64,000 bases of DNA, taken from Streptomyces atroolivaceus. Lineage in GTDB: Bacteria; Actinomycetota; Actinomycetes; Streptomycetales; Streptomycetaceae. The notes under the pieces were generated by a model. The model worked only from the letters and a program-made list of their open reading frames with translations, searched no databases and was not told the DNA's origin. The translations under genes and the position numbers were made by a program. This document shows positions 17,699-26,344 of the stretch, piece by piece (the first letter of the stretch is position 1; every line of letters begins with the position of its first letter). Location of the stretch: NCBI RefSeq assembly GCF_000717025.1, contig NZ_JNXG01000018.1, positions 1 to 64,000 on the forward strand, read 5' to 3'.

Positions 17699-18262
17699 AT
17701 GACGGACCACCCCGGCAACGCGCGGCACGGTTCGAGCCAGGCCCCGAGCACGGTCTGGACCGGACGGGCCACCAACCGCTTCCAGTGGCTGCTCGCCGCT
17801 GCCGGAGCGGGGTGCCTGGCGCTCGGTATCGAACTAGCTGTCGACTCGGCCTGGGAGGCCGGGTTCGCTCCGCTGCTCATGTCCGTCATCGGCTGCGTGG
17901 CCGCCGGACTCCTGATCCTCTTCGGGACCCTCGCCTTCGTGCACGTGGCCGTCAAGGTCGACGGCGACGCCCTCGAGGTGCGCTGCGGTCACGCCGGGCT
18001 CCCCAGGCGCCGGATCCTGCTCACCCATGTGGTGGGCGCGGAGTTCGCCCCCAAGGTCACCCCGCGCCAGTGGGGCGGATGGGGCTACCGCTGGCGCCCC
18101 GACCAGGGAACGGCCGTGGTGGTACGCCGAGGGGAGGCGCTGGTGCTTCGGCTGGGGGACGGCAGGACCTTCACCGTCACGGTGGACGACGCGGAGGCCG
18201 CCGTACGCTTCATCCGCGACCGCCTGCGCCTCACGGCCGACGGGAAGCCCTCGGGGCCCTGA
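17699..18262 (+). CDS. Membrane protein with two TM segments and a PH-like domain
   Basis: A 187-residue protein. Two hydrophobic helices (about residues 28-48 and 55-80) are followed by a domain with VDGDALEVRCGHAGLPRRRILLTHVVGAEFAPK and GTAVVVRRGEALVLRLGDGRTFTVTVDDAEAAVRFI, a pattern common in actinobacterial proteins annotated as PH-like or bPH domain membrane proteins. No enzymatic motif is seen and the function is unknown. It lies between the racemase and lnt genes on the same strand with short gaps. Confidence 0.7.
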   Translation: MTDHPGNARHGSSQAPSTVWTGRATNRFQWLLAAAGAGCLALGIELAVDSAWEAGFAPLLMSVIGCVAAGLLILFGTLAFVHVAVKVDGDALEVRCGHAGLPRRRILLTHVVGAEFAPKVTPRQWGGWGYRWRPDQGTAVVVRRGEALVLRLGDGRTFTVTVDDAEAAVRFIRDRLRLTADGKPSGP

Positions 18263-18338
18263 GCGTGGCCCGGCTCCGGTGCTCCGCGTGACCGGAGCCA
18301 CTGCCGCCCGCACAGTCGCCCACCGTAGACTCCGGCAG

Positions 18339-19970
18339 GTGAGCGCCACCATCACCACCGCCGAACCGCCGTCCGCCCCCGTGTCCCGCAGCAGGAAGCT
18401 GTGGCCGCGGCTCGTCCGGCCGGCCGCAGCCGTGCTGTCCGGTGCGCTGCTCTACGCGAGTTTCCCGCCCCGGCCCCTGTGGTGGCTGGTGCTTCCCGGC
18501 TTCGCGCTGCTGGGCTGGGTCCTGACCGGACGCGGGCTGCGTGCGGCGCTGGGCCTGGGTCTCCTCGCGGGCCTCGGTTTCATGCTGCCGCTGCTGCACT
18601 GGACGGGGGAGGAGGTCGGCCCTGTTCCGTGGCTCGCGCTCGCGCTGGTCGAGGCACTGTTCATCGCCGTCGGCTGCGTCGGTATCTCCGCGGTCTCCCG
18701 GCTTCCCTACTGGCCCGTCTGGGCCGCTGCCGTGTGGACTCTGGACGAGGCTCTGCGGTCCCGCGTGCCGTTCGGCGGCTTCCCCTGGGGCAAGATCGCC
18801 TTCGGCCAGGCCGAGAGTGCCTTCCTGCCGCTCGCCGCACTGGGGGGAACCCCGCTGCTCTCGTTCGCCGTCGTGCTGTGCGGCTTCGGACTCCTGGAAG
18901 CGGTCAGGCAGGTCCGCCGCTACCGCATCACCGGTGCCGTGCCGCGCTCCGCCGTCGTCGCGGCGGCCGTCACCGTGGCCGCCCCCGTCGCTGCGGCGCT
19001 GGCGGCTCTCCCGCTCGTGGACGACTCACCCGAGGACGGCACGGCCACGGTCGCCGCGATCCAGGGCAACGTGCCGCGCCTGGGACTCGACTTCAACTCC
19101 CAGCGCCGGGCCGTCCTGGACAACCACGCGGAGCGCACGGTACAGCTCGCCCGGGACGTCGAGGCGGGAAAGGTACCGCAGCCCGACTTCGTCCTCTGGC
19201 CGGAGAACTCCTCGGACCTCGATCCGTACCGCAACGCAGATGCCCGCGAGGCCATCGACCGGGCCGTGCGGGCCATCGGCGCCCCCACCGTCATCGGTGC
19301 CGTCCTCACCCCCGACAGCGGACCCCTCCGCAACACCCTGATCGAGTGGGACCCGGAGAGCGGCCCTGTGGACACCTACGACAAGCGGCACATCCAGCCG
19401 TTCGGCGAGTACATGCCCATGCGGTCCGTCGCACGCGTCTTCAGCGAGGACGTCGACCGGGTGCAGCGGGACTTCGGCCCCGGCGGCAAGGTCGGCGTGT
19501 TCGACCTGGCGGGCACGAAGGTCGGGCTCGTGACCTGCTACGAGGCCGCGTTCGACGGTGCCGTACGCGACACCGTCAAGGACGGCGGACAGATGATCGC
19601 CGTACCGAGCAACAACGCGACCTTCGGGCGCAGCGAGATGACCTACCAGCAGCTGGCGATGAGCCAGGTCCGGGCGGTCGAGCACGGGCGCTCCGTCGTC
19701 GTACCCGTCACCAGCGGCGTCAGCGCGGTGATCCGGCCGGACGGCACGATCGTGCAGAAGACGGAGATGTTCACCCCGGACGCCCTGGTCGACGAGGTGC
19801 CGCTGCGGTCCACGCTCACCCCCGCCACCCGGCTGGGAACCCTGCCGGAGGGCGTCCTGACGCTGCTCGCGGTGGCCGGCCTCGGCTGGGCCGTGGCGCG
19901 GTCGGTGCGCGCGAGGAAGGCGCGTGAGGACGTGACGGCCGGTACGGAGAACGCCCCGGCCGCGACGTAG
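18339..19970 (+). CDS. lnt: Apolipoprotein N-acyltransferase
   Basis: From GTG 18339 the protein has 543 residues. The first 230 residues hold several membrane helices. The C-terminal nitrilase-like domain carries the Lnt catalytic triad: Glu289 in WPENSS, Lys349 in TYDKRHIQPFGEYMP and Cys400 in VTCYEAAF. Lnt moves an acyl chain from phospholipid to the N-terminal Cys of lipoproteins, on the outer face of the membrane. The lipoprotein binding proteins elsewhere in this window are the type of substrate it would act on. The next gene (Nudix) starts nine bases after the stop, so the two may be co-transcribed. Confidence 0.93.
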   Translation: MSATITTAEPPSAPVSRSRKLWPRLVRPAAAVLSGALLYASFPPRPLWWLVLPGFALLGWVLTGRGLRAALGLGLLAGLGFMLPLLHWTGEEVGPVPWLALALVEALFIAVGCVGISAVSRLPYWPVWAAAVWTLDEALRSRVPFGGFPWGKIAFGQAESAFLPLAALGGTPLLSFAVVLCGFGLLEAVRQVRRYRITGAVPRSAVVAAAVTVAAPVAAALAALPLVDDSPEDGTATVAAIQGNVPRLGLDFNSQRRAVLDNHAERTVQLARDVEAGKVPQPDFVLWPENSSDLDPYRNADAREAIDRAVRAIGAPTVIGAVLTPDSGPLRNTLIEWDPESGPVDTYDKRHIQPFGEYMPMRSVARVFSEDVDRVQRDFGPGGKVGVFDLAGTKVGLVTCYEAAFDGAVRDTVKDGGQMIAVPSNNATFGRSEMTYQQLAMSQVRAVEHGRSVVVPVTSGVSAVIRPDGTIVQKTEMFTPDALVDEVPLRSTLTPATRLGTLPEGVLTLLAVAGLGWAVARSVRARKAREDVTAGTENAPAAT

Positions 19971-19979
19971 TCTCGTCGC

Positions 19980-20459
19980 ATGGCTACTCCAGACTTCATC
20001 CGCGACATCCGTGCCACCGCCGGGCACCAGCTGCTTCTGCTGCCGGGAATCAGTGCGGTCGTCTTCGACGACGCGGGCAGGGTGCTGCTGGGCCGGAGGT
20101 CGGACACCGGCAAGTGGTCGGTCATCGGTGGTATCGCCGAGCCGGGTGAAGAGCCGGCGGTGACAGCCGAGCGTGAGGTCCACGAGGAGACGGCGGTGCA
20201 CTGCGTCGCGGAACGGGTCGTGCTGGTCCAGGCGCTCAAGCCGGTGCAGTACGCCAACGGCGACCGGTGCCAGTATCTGGACATCACCTTCCGCTGCCGG
20301 GCCACGGGAGGTGAGGCGCGGGTGAACGACGACGAGTCGCTGGAGGTGGCGTGGTTCGACGTCGACGCGCTGCCGCCGCTGAGCGAGTTCGCCCTGCTCC
20401 GGATCAAGCAGTCCCTGACGGACGAGCCCACCTGGTTCGAGCGCACCCAGGAGGCCTGA
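19980..20459 (+). CDS. Nudix hydrolase
   Basis: A 159-residue single-domain protein with the Nudix box GIAEPGEEPAVTAEREVHEETAV (starting at about residue 50). The box fits the consensus Gx5Ex7REUxEExGU except that the late Gly is Ala. The REVHEE residues that bind the metal are intact, so it should be active on a nucleoside diphosphate derivative. The substrate cannot be told. It follows lnt closely on the same strand and converges on the MFS gene. Confidence 0.92.
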   Translation: MATPDFIRDIRATAGHQLLLLPGISAVVFDDAGRVLLGRRSDTGKWSVIGGIAEPGEEPAVTAEREVHEETAVHCVAERVVLVQALKPVQYANGDRCQYLDITFRCRATGGEARVNDDESLEVAWFDVDALPPLSEFALLRIKQSLTDEPTWFERTQEA

Positions 20460-20460
20460 C

Positions 20461-20497
20461 GGGCCCGGCTCCCCCTGTCGACGGCGGAGGCGGGCCC
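20461..20497. terminator. Possible terminator between Nudix and MFS genes
   Basis: The inverted repeat GGGCCCG and CGGGCCC brackets a 23-base loop in the 52-bp gap between convergent genes. The stem is short and the loop long, so support is modest. Confidence 0.3.
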
Positions 20498-20511
20498 TTC
20501 GCACGGCCGGT

Positions 20512-21897
20512 TCAGACGGTGCCGGCGTCGGCGGGCAGCGTCGAGGGTTCCGCGGCCTTCCGGCCGTCCGGCTCGACGTCCGTGAGGTCCCGGCTCCTGG
20601 TCTCCTTGGCGCAGACGATCGCCAGCACCGTGAGAAGGGCGGCGGCGATCACGTACAACGAGATCGGTGTCGAACTGCCGAAGTCGGCGAGCAGCGCGGT
20701 GGCGATGAGGGGAGCCGGGGCGCCGGCCGCGACCGACGAGAACTGGGCGCCGATCGAAGCGCCCGAGTAGCGCATCCTCGTGGCGAACATCTCCGCGAAG
20801 AACGCCGCCTGCGGAGCGTACATGGCACCGTGGAAGATCAGCCCGACCGTCACGGCGAGCAGCAGACTGCCGAAGCTCCTGCTGTCGATCAGCATGAAGA
20901 ACGGGAACATCCACAGCGCGACACCGATGGCGCCGACCAGATAGACGGGCCTGCGCTCCACCCGGTCGGACAGCGCCCCCCACAGCGGGATCACGGCGAA
21001 GTGCACGGCGGAGGCGATGAGCACGGCGTTGAGGGCCGTCTGCTTGCTCAGCTCCGCGGACGTCGTCGCGTACACGAGGATGAACGCGGTGATCACGTAG
21101 TAGCTGATGTTCTCGGCCATCCGCGCGCCCATGGCGATCAGCACGTCGCGCCAGTGGTGCCGCAGCACGGCGACCAGAGGCATCTTCTCGGCGGGCGAGT
21201 CGTCCGCCGTGCGCTGTTCGGCCTGGGCGAGGGCGGCCTTGAAGACAGGCGATTCATCGACAGAGAGACGAATCCACAGCCCCAGGATCACGAGCACGCC
21301 GGAGAGGAGGAAGGGGATGCGCCAGCCCCATGACTCGAAGGCGGACTCCGACATGAGAGCGGTGAGGGCGGACAGCACCCCGGTCGCGAGCAACTGCCCC
21401 GCGGGCACCCCCGTCTGAGGCCACGACGCCCAGAACCCGCGCCTCTTCGCATCGCCGTGCTCGGACACGAGCAGGACGGCGCCGCCCCACTCGCCACCGA
21501 GGGCGAATCCCTGCACCAGGCGCAGGACGGTGAGGAGTACGGGTGCGGCCGAACCGATGGTGGCGTGCGTGGGGAGGAGCCCGATGGCGAAGGTGGCGGC
21601 ACCCATCATCAACAGGCTCAGGACCAGGAGCTTCTTGCGTCCGAGCCGGTCTCCGTAGTGCCCGAACACCAGGGCCCCGACCGGGCGTGCGGCGAAGCCC
21701 ACGGCATAGGTGAGGAAGGAGAGGAGGGTGCCGACGAGCGGGTCGGACTCGGGGAAGAACAGCTTGTTGAAGACCAGGGCGGCAGCGGAGCCGTAGAGGA
21801 AGAAGTCGTACCACTCCACAGTGGTCCCGACGAGGCTCGCCGCGACGATGCGGCGAAGGTTCGACGGGGGTGGGGGAGCGGTTGCTGGGGCGGCCAT
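20512..21897 (-). CDS. MFS transporter, metabolite:H+ symporter family
   Basis: From ATG 21897 the protein has 461 residues with about twelve membrane segments. The N-terminal SLVGTTVEWYDFFLYGSAAALVFNKLFFP, HYGDRLGRKKLL (loop 2-3) and RLVQGFALGGEWGGAVLLVSEH are signatures of the MHS group (ShiA, KgtP, ProP relatives), which imports organic acids or shikimate-like compounds with protons. The substrate cannot be assigned. An in-frame GTG nine bases upstream is possible, but GGAAG spacing favours 21897. It is monocistronic and convergent with the Nudix gene. Confidence 0.92.
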   Translation of the reverse strand: MAAPATAPPPPSNLRRIVAASLVGTTVEWYDFFLYGSAAALVFNKLFFPESDPLVGTLLSFLTYAVGFAARPVGALVFGHYGDRLGRKKLLVLSLLMMGAATFAIGLLPTHATIGSAAPVLLTVLRLVQGFALGGEWGGAVLLVSEHGDAKRRGFWASWPQTGVPAGQLLATGVLSALTALMSESAFESWGWRIPFLLSGVLVILGLWIRLSVDESPVFKAALAQAEQRTADDSPAEKMPLVAVLRHHWRDVLIAMGARMAENISYYVITAFILVYATTSAELSKQTALNAVLIASAVHFAVIPLWGALSDRVERRPVYLVGAIGVALWMFPFFMLIDSRSFGSLLLAVTVGLIFHGAMYAPQAAFFAEMFATRMRYSGASIGAQFSSVAAGAPAPLIATALLADFGSSTPISLYVIAAALLTVLAIVCAKETRSRDLTDVEPDGRKAAEPSTLPADAGTV

Positions 21898-22247
21898 GGA
21901 TACCACTTCCGGACAGTTGGCGGGGACGTTTCCGTGTCGCCATACCGTAGGAAGGGGCAGGTCAGGGGCGTATGTGGCGGGACACCATAGTTCGGGTGGC
22001 GGGTGTGCGGGCGGGCGCTACGGGGCGGCCTCCCGGGCCCACGCGTGGCGTGCGGCGGAGAGCGCGGCGAGTGTCCGAGCCGCACCGTTCGCGGGACAGG
22101 CGTCAGGGCCGGCGGAGTGAAGGCAAGAGGCCGAACGGCCGCGCGACGAGTTCGCGGGCCCGGAACGGTCTACCCACGTAGTGAACGCAACGAATCAGGC
22201 GATACATCGCGAAGGCGACGAAAGCTCGCCATCAGGAGGCCGGCACG
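21898..22247. other. Intergenic region between divergent MFS and RibD-fold genes
   Basis: About 350 bases that should hold the promoters of two divergent genes. I see no convincing -35/-10 pair and no large palindrome. Short open frames on the plus strand have no ribosome site. The right end has CAGGAGG as the ribosome site of the next gene. Confidence 0.5.
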
Positions 22248-22868
22248 ATGACCGAACGTCTGGGCAGGGTGACCTGCGACCTCTCGATCTCCGTCGACGG
22301 GTACTCGGCCGGGCTCCACCAGACCGAGCAGCGTCCGTTCGGCGACGACGCCGGCGATGGCTGGGGCAACAGGCTGCACGCCTGGATGTTCGAGACCCCG
22401 GAGCAGCGGCAGGTCGAACTCGACCGGCTGACAGCGGCCGGCGCCTTCATCATGGGGCGCAACATGTTCGGCCCCGTACGCGGCGCGTGGGATCGCCGGT
22501 GGAAGGGCTGGTGGGGCGACGATCCGCCGTACCACGCACCGGTCTTCGTCCTCACCCACCACCCGCGCGACCCGCAACCGATGGACGGCGGCACCACGTT
22601 CCACTTCGTCACGGACGGCGTCGAATCCGCCCTGCGGCAGGCCCGCGAGGCGGCCGGGGACCGCAACGTGTCGGTCCACGGAGGCGCGACCACCATCAAC
22701 CAGTACCTGGCCGCGGGCCTGATCGACGAGCTGCGGCTGCACATCGTGCCGTTCACGCTCGGCGCCGGCACACGGCTGTTCGACGGCGTGCCGGCACTGA
22801 ATCTCGAGCAGGTGGAGTCCCGGGCGGTGAACTCGGTCACACACGTGACGTATCGCGTGCTGCCCTGA
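22248..22868 (+). CDS. Dihydrofolate reductase-like protein (RibD C-terminal fold)
   Basis: A 206-residue protein with a GGAGG site before the ATG. The sequence CDLSISVDGYSAG, the middle GAFIMGRNMFGPVRGAW, and the C-terminal NVSVHGGATTINQYLAAGLIDELRLHIVPFTLGAGTRLFDG follow the RibD_C/YyaP pattern. These small reductases bind NADPH and have unknown physiological substrates. A second, distinct member lies at 33303-33881. It converges on a hypothetical gene, with a hairpin between them. Confidence 0.9.
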   Translation: MTERLGRVTCDLSISVDGYSAGLHQTEQRPFGDDAGDGWGNRLHAWMFETPEQRQVELDRLTAAGAFIMGRNMFGPVRGAWDRRWKGWWGDDPPYHAPVFVLTHHPRDPQPMDGGTTFHFVTDGVESALRQAREAAGDRNVSVHGGATTINQYLAAGLIDELRLHIVPFTLGAGTRLFDGVPALNLEQVESRAVNSVTHVTYRVLP

Positions 22869-22984
22869 GGGGAGGACGGCGTGGTCACACGTACCGCTAC
22901 GCCGACGACGGGCGTCCGCCGTCGTCGACAGCCCGCTCCCGCCCGACGACGGCCCCCTCCGCCGTGCTCTGGCCCTCTGGCACT

Positions 22985-23019
22985 CTGCTCCCCGAGTCGC
23001 CCCGCGGTTCGGGGAGCAG
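22985..23019. terminator. Bidirectional terminator
   Basis: A perfect 11-bp inverted repeat, CTGCTCCCCGA and TCGGGGAGCAG, with a 13-base loop. It sits between the convergent RibD-fold gene and the hypothetical gene, five bases from the stop codon of the latter. Confidence 0.7.
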
Positions 23020-23023
23020 AAGG

Positions 23024-23536
23024 TCAGGACGGCTCCGACTCCAGGTGGTACGTCGTGTCGACCCAGAAGCCGTTCGTGGCCCTGGCCTTGATCTCCAGTA
23101 CGTACTGGCCGGGAAGCAGCGGCATCATCCCGCCCCATATGCCCCACGCGTAGCGTTGCGTCAGCCCCGTCCTGAACGGCGCGGTGAACTCCTGCAGCGG
23201 CAGGACGATGCCGTTGAGGGATGACGTCGCCTCTGCCACCGACATGGCGAGGGGCACCCTCGAATGCGAGCGGGTGTGCTGCATGTTGAGCACAGGGAAG
23301 AACACCGGCCGGTCCGAGGGGACCGCGCAGCGCCGTACGACCCGGCCGCCGTAGGTACCCGCCAGGAACCACAGGTCGTCCGGCTGGTTCCAGGCGGCGT
23401 GCTCGCCCGTCGTGTCCTCGACCGGACTGCGGCCCTCGGGTGCGGACATGGCCCACTTCCACCACCGGCCCGCGAGCCTCCCGCCCGCTTCCCCGCTCAG
23501 CTTCCACCCGCTGTCGATCGATCCCGCACCGCTCAT
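23024..23536 (-). CDS. Hypothetical protein
   Basis: A 170-residue protein from ATG 23536. I do not recognise the family. It is rich in Trp and beta-type segments: PDDLWFLAGTYGGRVVRRCAVPSDRPVFFPVLNMQHT, then LNGIVLPLQEFTAPFRTGLT and LLPGQYVLEIKARATNGFWVDTTYHLES. There is no signal peptide or membrane segment. The ending LPGQYVLEIKA resembles immunoglobulin- or jelly-roll-like folds, but this is a guess. Further upstream the frame stays open without a better start. Confidence 0.65.
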   Translation of the reverse strand: MSGAGSIDSGWKLSGEAGGRLAGRWWKWAMSAPEGRSPVEDTTGEHAAWNQPDDLWFLAGTYGGRVVRRCAVPSDRPVFFPVLNMQHTRSHSRVPLAMSVAEATSSLNGIVLPLQEFTAPFRTGLTQRYAWGIWGGMMPLLPGQYVLEIKARATNGFWVDTTYHLESEPS

Positions 23537-23869
23537 GACGCCCCTCCCGCGCAGCCCCTGGTCCGGGGCTCGTGTCGAACGAGCAGACAGTACCCGGGGT
23601 GCGCGACCGGCCCGGCGGCGACCTGGCGTCGGCCACGGGCCCTGCCGCTGGAAGACGAAGCTGGAGGCCCTGCAGGCCGATGGTGGCCGGGATCGTCGAG
23701 CCCTGCAGCGGGCGGGCACCTACGCCTGGGACTCCGACGGCAACGGTACGACCGCCTCGACGGAGGTCGGCCCCAAGTTGCTGTGTTACTCGAAGAGTTG
23801 GGGGCACTCGTAGGGTAGGCCGGTCCACGTCGGATCGGGTCTCAGGGCGATAGCTCGAAGGAGAGGCAG
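23537..23869. other. Intergenic stretch, possible plus-strand coding remnant
   Basis: About 330 bases without a confident gene. On the plus strand near 23715-23811 one frame reads TYAWDSDGNGTTAS and ends KLLCYSKSWGHS before a stop, which looks more protein-like than chance, but there is no start with a ribosome site. It may be the tail of a decayed gene. The right end holds the GAAGGAGAG ribosome site of the next small gene. Confidence 0.35.
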
Positions 23870-24022
23870 ATGACCACGCAGTATGGCAACCGACCGACCG
23901 GGCAGCAGCCCCACGGTGCACCGCAGGGCACGGCCCGGCACGAGCGGCTGGCCGTGGCCGCCATAGTTGTCAGCGCTGTCGGCCTCGTGGGCGGCATGGT
24001 CCTCGGCGCTCTGCTGGCCTAG
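23870..24022 (+). CDS. Small single-pass membrane protein, 50 residues
   Basis: A short gene with a strong AAGGAGAG ribosome site before ATG 23870. The first half is polar and rich in Gln, Pro, Gly and His, ending at ARHERL. The second half is one hydrophobic helix of about 25 residues, AVAAIVVSAVGLVGGMVLGA, with small-residue GxxxG-like spacing that could support helix packing. It ends just before a perfect 20-bp stem terminator, so it looks like a complete monocistronic unit. The family is not recognised. Confidence 0.7.
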   Translation: MTTQYGNRPTGQQPHGAPQGTARHERLAVAAIVVSAVGLVGGMVLGALLA

Positions 24023-24045
24023 CGCATGGTCTGAGCCGGCGCCCT

Positions 24046-24088
24046 CATTCCGGCCGGTTGCTGCGACCCGCAGCAACCGGCCGGAATG
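24046..24088 (+). terminator. Very strong hairpin terminator, 20-bp perfect stem
   Basis: The arms CATTCCGGCCGGTTGCTGCG and CGCAGCAACCGGCCGGAATG are exactly complementary, with a 3-base loop ACC. It starts 23 bases after the small membrane-protein stop and lies before the convergent DUF1963-like gene, so it may act in both directions. Confidence 0.85.
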
Positions 24089-24248
24089 ACGTCGTCGGAT
24101 TCTTGCTGCGCAGCCACCCCCGGGTGACGGGGGCCGAGAAACATCGGAACGGAAGCGGCGCCAGACTTCGTTCTGGAGACGGGCCACCGGGGCGCGTGCG
24201 CCGCCCGGCTGCTGCCCCGCCCGCTCAAGGGCCGTACGCGCGGGCGGG

Positions 24249-25412
24249 CTAGTGCATCAGCTCGGAGTGGGGGTGCTCCGGCGCTGCCGGACAGACGTAG
24301 AGCTGCTGGTCGTAGCCGCTGCCGATCTGGACGGCGGTCGGTTTCCTCGGAACAGGGCCGGTGCCGAGGGGCGCGACGCGGACATCGCGGGCGACGCGGC
24401 CGCGGTTGCGCACCTCGATGCCTTGGGCGTGGAAGAAGTCGATCACGGCCTGACCCTCCGGCCCGGTGCTGCTGGACGAGGGACTGGAGTGTTCTCGTCC
24501 TTCGCAGACTTCGTTCGGGAGCCAGCTGCTGTCGTCGTCGGCCTCGAACGTGGCGATGGTCAGCAGGGCATCCATGTCGCTGCCGCAGGCAGGACAGAGC
24601 CGGGGCGTGGGGTCCGTGGCGCCCCAGCGAGGCCAGCCGCCGGCCTTCCAGCCGGGTGCGCCCGCCAACTCGAGGTCGTAGAACTCCTGCGGGTACGACG
24701 CGTAGGCGCTGTCCACATCCGTGTCCGCTGCCTGCCACACGCTCCAGTTTCCGAGCTGCTCCTGGATCTCCTTGCTCAACTCCAGGTGGTCGGGGTATTC
24801 GGTGACCTGCTCCGGGTTGAGCAGGCACGGCTCGGGAAGGTAGCCGTCGAACTGCATCGCGGGCGGTTCGGGGGGCGCGGTGAGGATGTCGGTGACCGTG
24901 GCGGCCGACCGCCAGAACAGCGCGGTCCTGGGCATGATCGGGTGATCGAAGGGACACCACAGGACTTGGAGCAGGTCTGCTCCTCCAGGCGCGTGCAGAT
25001 CGGGCACGTCCCGCAGGTACAACTGTGCGACCGGCAGCATCGCTATGGACCCCTCGTACGGCGCGATGGCCACCCTCAGCGGAAGTTCCCGAGGCGGGCG
25101 GATCCGCTCCAGGGCCTCTCGCTCGCGCGGGGTCGGGCCCCTGCCGCTCGAGGCCGCATGAATCTGCCGCTCCAGCCTCACGTCCGCCGGGGACAGAGCC
25201 TCGTTCATTCCGTCCACCACATGAGGTCCGTCGCAGTGCGGCCACGGCTCGTCGGCGGGCCACAGCAGCGGTCCGCCGATGGAACTGTCCTGCGGTGACG
25301 GAGACCCGGGGCGGGGGTGCAGCCTGGTCGCCGTGCGCGCCAGCGGAGCCAGCTGAGGGAATACCGAGGTGACGTCGAACGGCCGCGGTGGCGTGGTCGG
25401 AGTGCTGTTCAT
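24249..25412 (-). CDS. DUF1963 (YwqG-like) family protein
   Basis: A 387-residue protein. The middle DLELAGAPGWKAGGWPRWGATDPTPRLCPACGSDMDALLTIATFE is the pattern I associate with DUF1963 proteins: a WKxGGWP motif and a CPxCG knuckle that could bind zinc. Near the N-terminus SIGGPLLWPADEPWPHCD fits the same family. The C-terminus ends QQLYVCPAAPEHPHSELMH, possibly a second metal site. The function is unknown. It is a single gene with an Arg/Pro-poor composition like its neighbours. Confidence 0.75.
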   Translation of the reverse strand: MNSTPTTPPRPFDVTSVFPQLAPLARTATRLHPRPGSPSPQDSSIGGPLLWPADEPWPHCDGPHVVDGMNEALSPADVRLERQIHAASSGRGPTPREREALERIRPPRELPLRVAIAPYEGSIAMLPVAQLYLRDVPDLHAPGGADLLQVLWCPFDHPIMPRTALFWRSAATVTDILTAPPEPPAMQFDGYLPEPCLLNPEQVTEYPDHLELSKEIQEQLGNWSVWQAADTDVDSAYASYPQEFYDLELAGAPGWKAGGWPRWGATDPTPRLCPACGSDMDALLTIATFEADDDSSWLPNEVCEGREHSSPSSSSTGPEGQAVIDFFHAQGIEVRNRGRVARDVRVAPLGTGPVPRKPTAVQIGSGYDQQLYVCPAAPEHPHSELMH

Positions 25413-25599
25413 AGCCGGGATCCTGCCAACTCACTCTGACAACGCGCTCAGCCACCTCGGAGCAACCCTCCCCAGGTGAGCCTCGCAGGGTTGACCTGAA
25501 CGTCTGAGGTACTCATCGCGAAGGCACTCGGCTCCCACGACAGGACGACTACCCGCCTGGTAACCGCAGCAGCATCTCGATACTTCTCATCCGCGGAGG

Positions 25600-25758
25600 C
25601 TACTGCCTGGAGGACTCGAAGACCGCTGGCCCGGCGATCAAGAACTCGAAGCTGCAACCGGACTGCGGGACGGGGCACTCACTGGTGTGCTGAACGGTGG
25701 CTCCATCGCTCAACGTGATCGACTGCCATCGGCCGACGCATACGCGACACCGGAACAT
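25600..25758 (-). CDS. Small Cys-rich protein, putative zinc ribbon, 52 residues
   Basis: An ATG at 25758 is preceded by GTGAGG at suitable spacing and opens a 52-codon frame. It begins MFRCRVCVGRWQS and continues with SECPVPQSGCSFEF, so cysteines sit at positions 4, 7, 28 and 35. A CxxC pair plus a second Cys pair is a common zinc-ribbon layout. The family is not recognised. It stands alone in an otherwise gene-poor stretch. Confidence 0.45.
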   Translation of the reverse strand: MFRCRVCVGRWQSITLSDGATVQHTSECPVPQSGCSFEFLIAGPAVFESSRQ

Positions 25759-26049
25759 ATGACCTCACCGGTGCAACGCCCGTGACGCGCAGCCGTCGCA
25801 CCGGGCGCTCTGCTGTTCCGCCGCCCGTGTGACCGGTGTGCCGGGGCGGATCGGGGGCAGAAGCCGTGACGTTCACCCCTGCGATCAGGGGTGAAGGGGC
25901 GCGCCTGAAACCTGGGGAGGTCGAGGGCGCGCCCTCGCGTTCGGCGCACCGAAGGACGGATGGGCCCGGCGACCCGATCCGGCCGGTCCGGTTCGGGCGT
26001 GGCCGGCCGGTGCTCGATGCTTGCCGCGCCCCACCCGTGCGGTCGTTCC
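25759..26049. other. Gene-poor stretch upstream of a coding remnant
   Basis: No gene is supported here. Together with 25413-25599 and the two small features around it, this makes about 900 bases between the DUF1963-like and ROK genes with little coding signal. Open frames on both strands are typical GC-bias artefacts without ribosome sites. Confidence 0.4.
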
Positions 26050-26220
26050 GCCACCCCGGCGGGCAAGGAGTTCACGATCCGTGCGGACGTGCGGGACCCG
26101 GACGGCGACCCGGTGACGTACAAGATCTTCCTGAGCGGCACTACGCCAGTGGCGACAGGGGGCTCGTCGAGGCCCGGTGGCGGTCGACCGGTAACGGCAC
26201 CTTCGCCGTCGCCGCCACGG
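26050..26220 (+). pseudogene. Frameshifted fragment of a secreted glycoside hydrolase-type beta-sandwich module
   Basis: One frame reads TPAGKEFTIRADVRDPDGDPVTYKIFLSG up to about 26138. The next frame then continues the same domain with HYASGDRGLVEARWRSTGNGTFAVAA. The DPDGDPVTYKI and TGNGTF motifs are typical of Ig-like/cadherin-like modules appended to Streptomyces polysaccharide hydrolases. A lost base or two near 26138 would join the halves. No start, signal peptide or catalytic domain remains, so this is a decayed gene. It lies just downstream of the ROK gene of a sugar-uptake locus, which fits a lost extracellular hydrolase. Confidence 0.6.
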
Positions 26221-26344
26221 GGCGGCCGGGCCCTGCCCCCGCACGTACGCTCCGGACCGGACGGGAACGACGCGAAGGGCGTCCGGACCGGACGTGACGC
26301 AGAGCCCTCTCTCCTGCGCGGCCGGGGAGGCCCCGGCGCGCGTC

